Assembly: GCF_003234565.1 (NCBI RefSeq) | Contig: NZ_QKTU01000017.1 | Span: 1 to 56,756, forward strand | DNA length: 56,756 nt | Direction: 5' to 3' | DNA from: Curtobacterium sp. MCBD17_013 | GTDB taxonomy: Bacteria > Actinomycetota > Actinomycetes > Actinomycetales > Microbacteriaceae | Notes under the pieces: generated by a model | Databases searched by the model: none | The model's input: the letters and a program-made list of their open reading frames with translations, nothing else | Told to the model about the DNA's origin: nothing | Translations under genes and position numbers: made by a program | Shown here: piece after piece, positions 54,464-56,756 of the stretch | How the letters are laid out: each line of letters opens with the position of its first letter | Position numbering within the stretch: position 1 is the first letter of the stretch

Positions 54464-56446
54464 TCAGCGGTCTGCTCCGGATCCGTCGACGTCGATTGGG
54501 TCGGCTTCGTCGATCTCGAACGCTTCGTCGTCGATGTCATCCGACTCGATGACGCCGGCGACGTCTGGCCCTTCGTCGATGCCGTCGTCACCGGTGACGC
54601 CGTCTCCGCGCTCGACGAGTCCATCGCTGGGTGCTTCCCCGTCGTCGCTCCCACTGCCATCGGCTCGCCCGGAGTCGACGGGGGCAAGCCCGTCGTCCTC
54701 GCCTCGCTCGTCGTCCGCTCCGTCGATCGCTTCCTCGACCACATCCACCGTCTCCCAAGCATCCTCATCCGCAGCCTCGGCGAGCGCCGCGGTAGCACGA
54801 TCGACACGGGCCCACCATTCGTCGGCCTCGTCTTGGCGGCCGAGCTCTTCGAGCGTCGCCGCGTAAGCACTGTAGAGCGACGGCGACCAGCTGTAGGCCG
54901 TCGCCGGGTCCAGCTGTGGAATCTCCAACTCGGCAAGCGCCGCTGTGGGATTCCCCAGGTCGAGTCGGGCTCCGGACATCGCGATCGCGAGTTCCACCTG
55001 CACGGGCACGTCGAGTGCCGCACGGTCGACGGACCGTCCCAACTCGAGTGCGCGCTCCGGACGGCCGAGTCCGCGCTCGCAGTCGACCATCATCGGAAGC
55101 TGGTCGTTGCGCCCCGAGATACGGCGGTAGGTCCGGAGTTCCCGGAGGGCAGACGCGAAGTCACCCAGTCGGTAGGACGTGATCGCCAGGGTCTCGCGGA
55201 CCACGGCGACGCGTCCAGCCCGACGTCCGGCGCTGACCGCGTGCGCGTGCGCGAGTTCCGGGTCGTCGTCGATGAGAAGTGCTGCGGCCACGAGGTGCTT
55301 CGCGACCCAGTCCGAGTTGTCCTTGCTCAGCGTCTTCAGCTCGGCGCGCGCCTGGATGTCGAGATCACGGGGCTGGATGCCCTCGGGGACGTCCGGGTCA
55401 TCGTGACGCGGACGGATGGACCGAGTACCGAACGGATCGCGGTCGACGAAGGCGTCCCGCGACCCCTCCCCGAAGCGAGCGCCTGCAGACCGGGAGCGGT
55501 CACCGAAGCGCGCACGTTCGCGACCCCCGGCGCGCCCGTCCTGGCCGCGCGCCCGGTCGTCACGATCGCCGTACGGTCGACCGTCGCGCGGACCCTGCCC
55601 GCGGCTGGCTCCGCCCGAACGGCCGCCATCGGAACCAGCACGACGGCCGGCCCCGGCAGGTCCGCGGTCATCGCGCCGTTCACGCCGATCGTCGCCGTAC
55701 GGTCGGCGGTCGTCACCGCGCGTCCGGCGGTCGTCGCCGAAGCGCCGGCCCTCGTCGCTCCGGGCACGTCGGTCGTCGCCGGAGCGTGTGCGGTCGTCGC
55801 CGTACGGACGGCGGCCGCCGTCTGCCGGACGGGAGGCCCGGCCACCATCTCGCCCCGCCGCACCCCGACCGACGCCGCCATGATCGGGCCTCGCACCGCC
55901 TTGTCCGCGCCCGCGGTCGTCGCGCCATCCCTGGCGGTCCGTACGGGTGCCGTTCGCCCGGAAGTCCCGCCCGTCGCGGCGCGGACGCTCCCCCTCGGAA
56001 GGACGTTGAAGGCGCCCAGGACGATCACCGTCGGCACGGCCGGATCCTCGAGGTCCACCCTCGACACCCCGGCCGTTGCCGTCTCGCGGTCCCCCTCGGT
56101 ACGAACTGCCTCCCCGATCGTCGCGACGCTCGAACTCCCGGGGTCCCCGCACGTACCCGCCGCGCTCAGCGCTCCGGCCTCCTCGGGGACCACGATCGCC
56201 GTCGGGGCGCACGACGTCACGCCGCTCACCGTTCTCCCGCCGGTGTCCGGCATCACGCCACGATGCGGTGCCCCGGTCGTCACCCGATCGACCGCGCCGA
56301 CCGTCAGCCCCTGATCGAGGACCAGCGCCAGAACCGGGTGCCCCAGCGGAACCGTCACCTGCTCGACCACTGCTCGAGCGGGAGGTTCCGTCGCGTCGGT
56401 TGCGCCGGTCGTCGCGGGCTTCGTCTTCGGGGCTGTCGGCCACCAT
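54464..56446 (-). CDS. TPR-like protein with a long Arg/Asp/Gly-rich N-terminus
   Basis: The 660-residue protein has a ~370-residue disordered N-terminus with repeats such as RRPYGDDRTRSGDDRR and GDDRRERRDDRG. A helical TPR-like domain follows (about 385-580; DVPEGIQPRDLDIQARAELK, AITSYRLGDFASALRELRTY), then an acidic tail (DDIDDEAFEIDEADPIDV). A TPR-like protein sits at this place, first before HAD, in other actinobacteria. ATG 56446 has AGGAG only 2 nt upstream, so the GTG at 56443 or the ATG at 56464 could be the true start. A role in RNA or ribosome binding is suggested by the arginine-rich part. Confidence 0.8.
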   Translation of the reverse strand: MVADSPEDEARDDRRNRRDGTSRSSSGRAGDGSAGAPGSGAGPRSGADGRRGRSGDDRGTASWRDAGHRRENGERRDVVRPDGDRGPRGGRSAERGGYVRGPREFERRDDRGGSSYRGGPRDGNGRGVEGGPRGSGRADGDRPGRLQRPSEGERPRRDGRDFRANGTRTDRQGWRDDRGRGQGGARPDHGGVGRGAAGRDGGRASRPADGGRRPYGDDRTRSGDDRRARSDEGRRFGDDRRTRGDDRRPYGDDRRERRDDRGPAGAGRRAGSDGGRSGGASRGQGPRDGRPYGDRDDRARGQDGRAGGRERARFGDRSRSAGARFGEGSRDAFVDRDPFGTRSIRPRHDDPDVPEGIQPRDLDIQARAELKTLSKDNSDWVAKHLVAAALLIDDDPELAHAHAVSAGRRAGRVAVVRETLAITSYRLGDFASALRELRTYRRISGRNDQLPMMVDCERGLGRPERALELGRSVDRAALDVPVQVELAIAMSGARLDLGNPTAALAELEIPQLDPATAYSWSPSLYSAYAATLEELGRQDEADEWWARVDRATAALAEAADEDAWETVDVVEEAIDGADDERGEDDGLAPVDSGRADGSGSDDGEAPSDGLVERGDGVTGDDGIDEGPDVAGVIESDDIDDEAFEIDEADPIDVDGSGADR

Positions 56447-56573
56447 GGCTCCTCGTACGTTCATCCGGAGGTCGTACCGGAGACGGTTCACTGTGTCGTT
56501 GTCCACGCTCAGTCCACCACGTGCCGGATGGATCCGCACACATGGCGCGACGGCGCACTGGGTTAAACAGAAA

Positions 56574-56638
56574 TGGCCACCGGCCCTATCGGCATCCTGG
56601 GAACGAGTCCCAGGAGTCCGATGGAGGGCCGGTGGCCA
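56574..56638 (-). terminator. Terminator of the ribosomal RNA operon
   Basis: A long stem pairs TGGCCACCGGCCCT (56574-56587) with AGGGCCGGTGGCCA (56625-56638). Two inner stems continue it through ATCGG/CCGAT and TCCTGGGA/TCCCAGGA around a 5-nt loop. It lies just after the 5S rRNA 3' end and is followed on the minus strand by TTTCTGTTT. Confidence 0.93.
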
Positions 56639-56651
56639 CATCTTCACGTTG

Positions 56652-56756
56652 AGTCCGGCGGTGTCCTACTCTCCCACAAGGTCCCCCTTGCAGTACCATC
56701 GGCGCTGAGAGGCTTAGCTTCCGGGTTCGGAATGTGACCGGGCGTTTCCCTCTCGC
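56652..56756 (-). rRNA. rrf: 5S ribosomal RNA (5' end outside window)
   Basis: The minus strand reads GAGGGAAACGCCCGGTCAC to ACACCGCCGGACTC, matching 5S rRNA through the CCGAACCCGGAAGCTAAGCC core and the AGTAGGACACCGCC 3' part. The first ~12 nt are cut off at the right edge. It is the last gene of an rRNA operon entering from the right. Confidence 0.93.

Overview
The window is high-GC actinobacterial DNA. Codon third positions are almost all G or C, and GTG and TTG starts are common. The family-level hints are a DUF7882-like small protein of the kind seen in Microbacteriaceae, a MalFG-type sugar importer with no ATPase of its own beside plant-polysaccharide hydrolases, and a Microbacteriaceae-like version of a conserved cell-cycle/nucleotide gene block. 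A Curtobacterium-like plant-associated member of Microbacteriaceae is the best guess. This is inferred from gene content, since no database search was possible.

Left part (1-37.6 kb) is mostly accessory or metabolic. At 1.2-8.2 kb there is a sugar-uptake locus: a LacI regulator divergent from a binding protein, two permeases and a GH3 glycosidase, with a 20-bp LacI-type operator over the -35 element. A PhyH-type dioxygenase, an LCP cell-wall ligase, an intracellular GH10 xylanase and pgi surround it. From 13.3 to 20.3 kb come an aldo/keto reductase, a DUF2000/AraC divergent pair, a PQQ-propeller lipoprotein, an ABC-F ATPase and a secreted clan-A glycosidase lipoprotein. From 20.5 to 24.6 kb are a YdcF protein, a second aldo/keto reductase, a broken marR gene with its operators still in place, an HSL-type esterase and an NmrA-like protein. 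A desaturase and a cold-shock protein lie together at 25.5-26.9 kb, followed by a GAF protein. The 28.4-30.3 kb stretch holds small family-restricted proteins and a frameshifted gene, then tRNA-Pro(GGG). From 30.9 to 37.6 kb are an alpha/beta hydrolase, DUF503, a RecQ helicase with a phosphoribosyltransferase-like tail, a membrane protein, and a three-gene operon with overlapping ends (small helical protein, DUF1023-type hydrolase, lipoprotein).

Right part (37.8-56.8 kb) is a conserved housekeeping block read leftward from a ribosomal RNA operon. In transcription order: 5S rRNA, TPR-like protein, HAD phosphatase, a 50-residue small protein, tlyA, nadK, recN, pyrG, NUDIX, xerD, parA, scpA, scpB, rluB, tyrA, cmk, der. 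The order resembles M. tuberculosis Rv1691-Rv1713. Many genes overlap by 4-28 nt. The rluB and TPR-like products carry long Arg/Asp/Gly-rich disordered extensions, and cmk carries a Gly/Pro/Met-rich one.

I found no CRISPR array, insertion sequence or prophage. The most unusual items are: a 70-bp-stem inverted repeat at the left edge whose core is shared, with changed but still paired bases, by a second hairpin at 1.1 kb; tandem repeats carrying the stop codon of the aldo/keto reductase gene; an 18-bp repeat lengthening the end of tlyA just before nadK; the decayed marR; and the three-gene overlapping operon.
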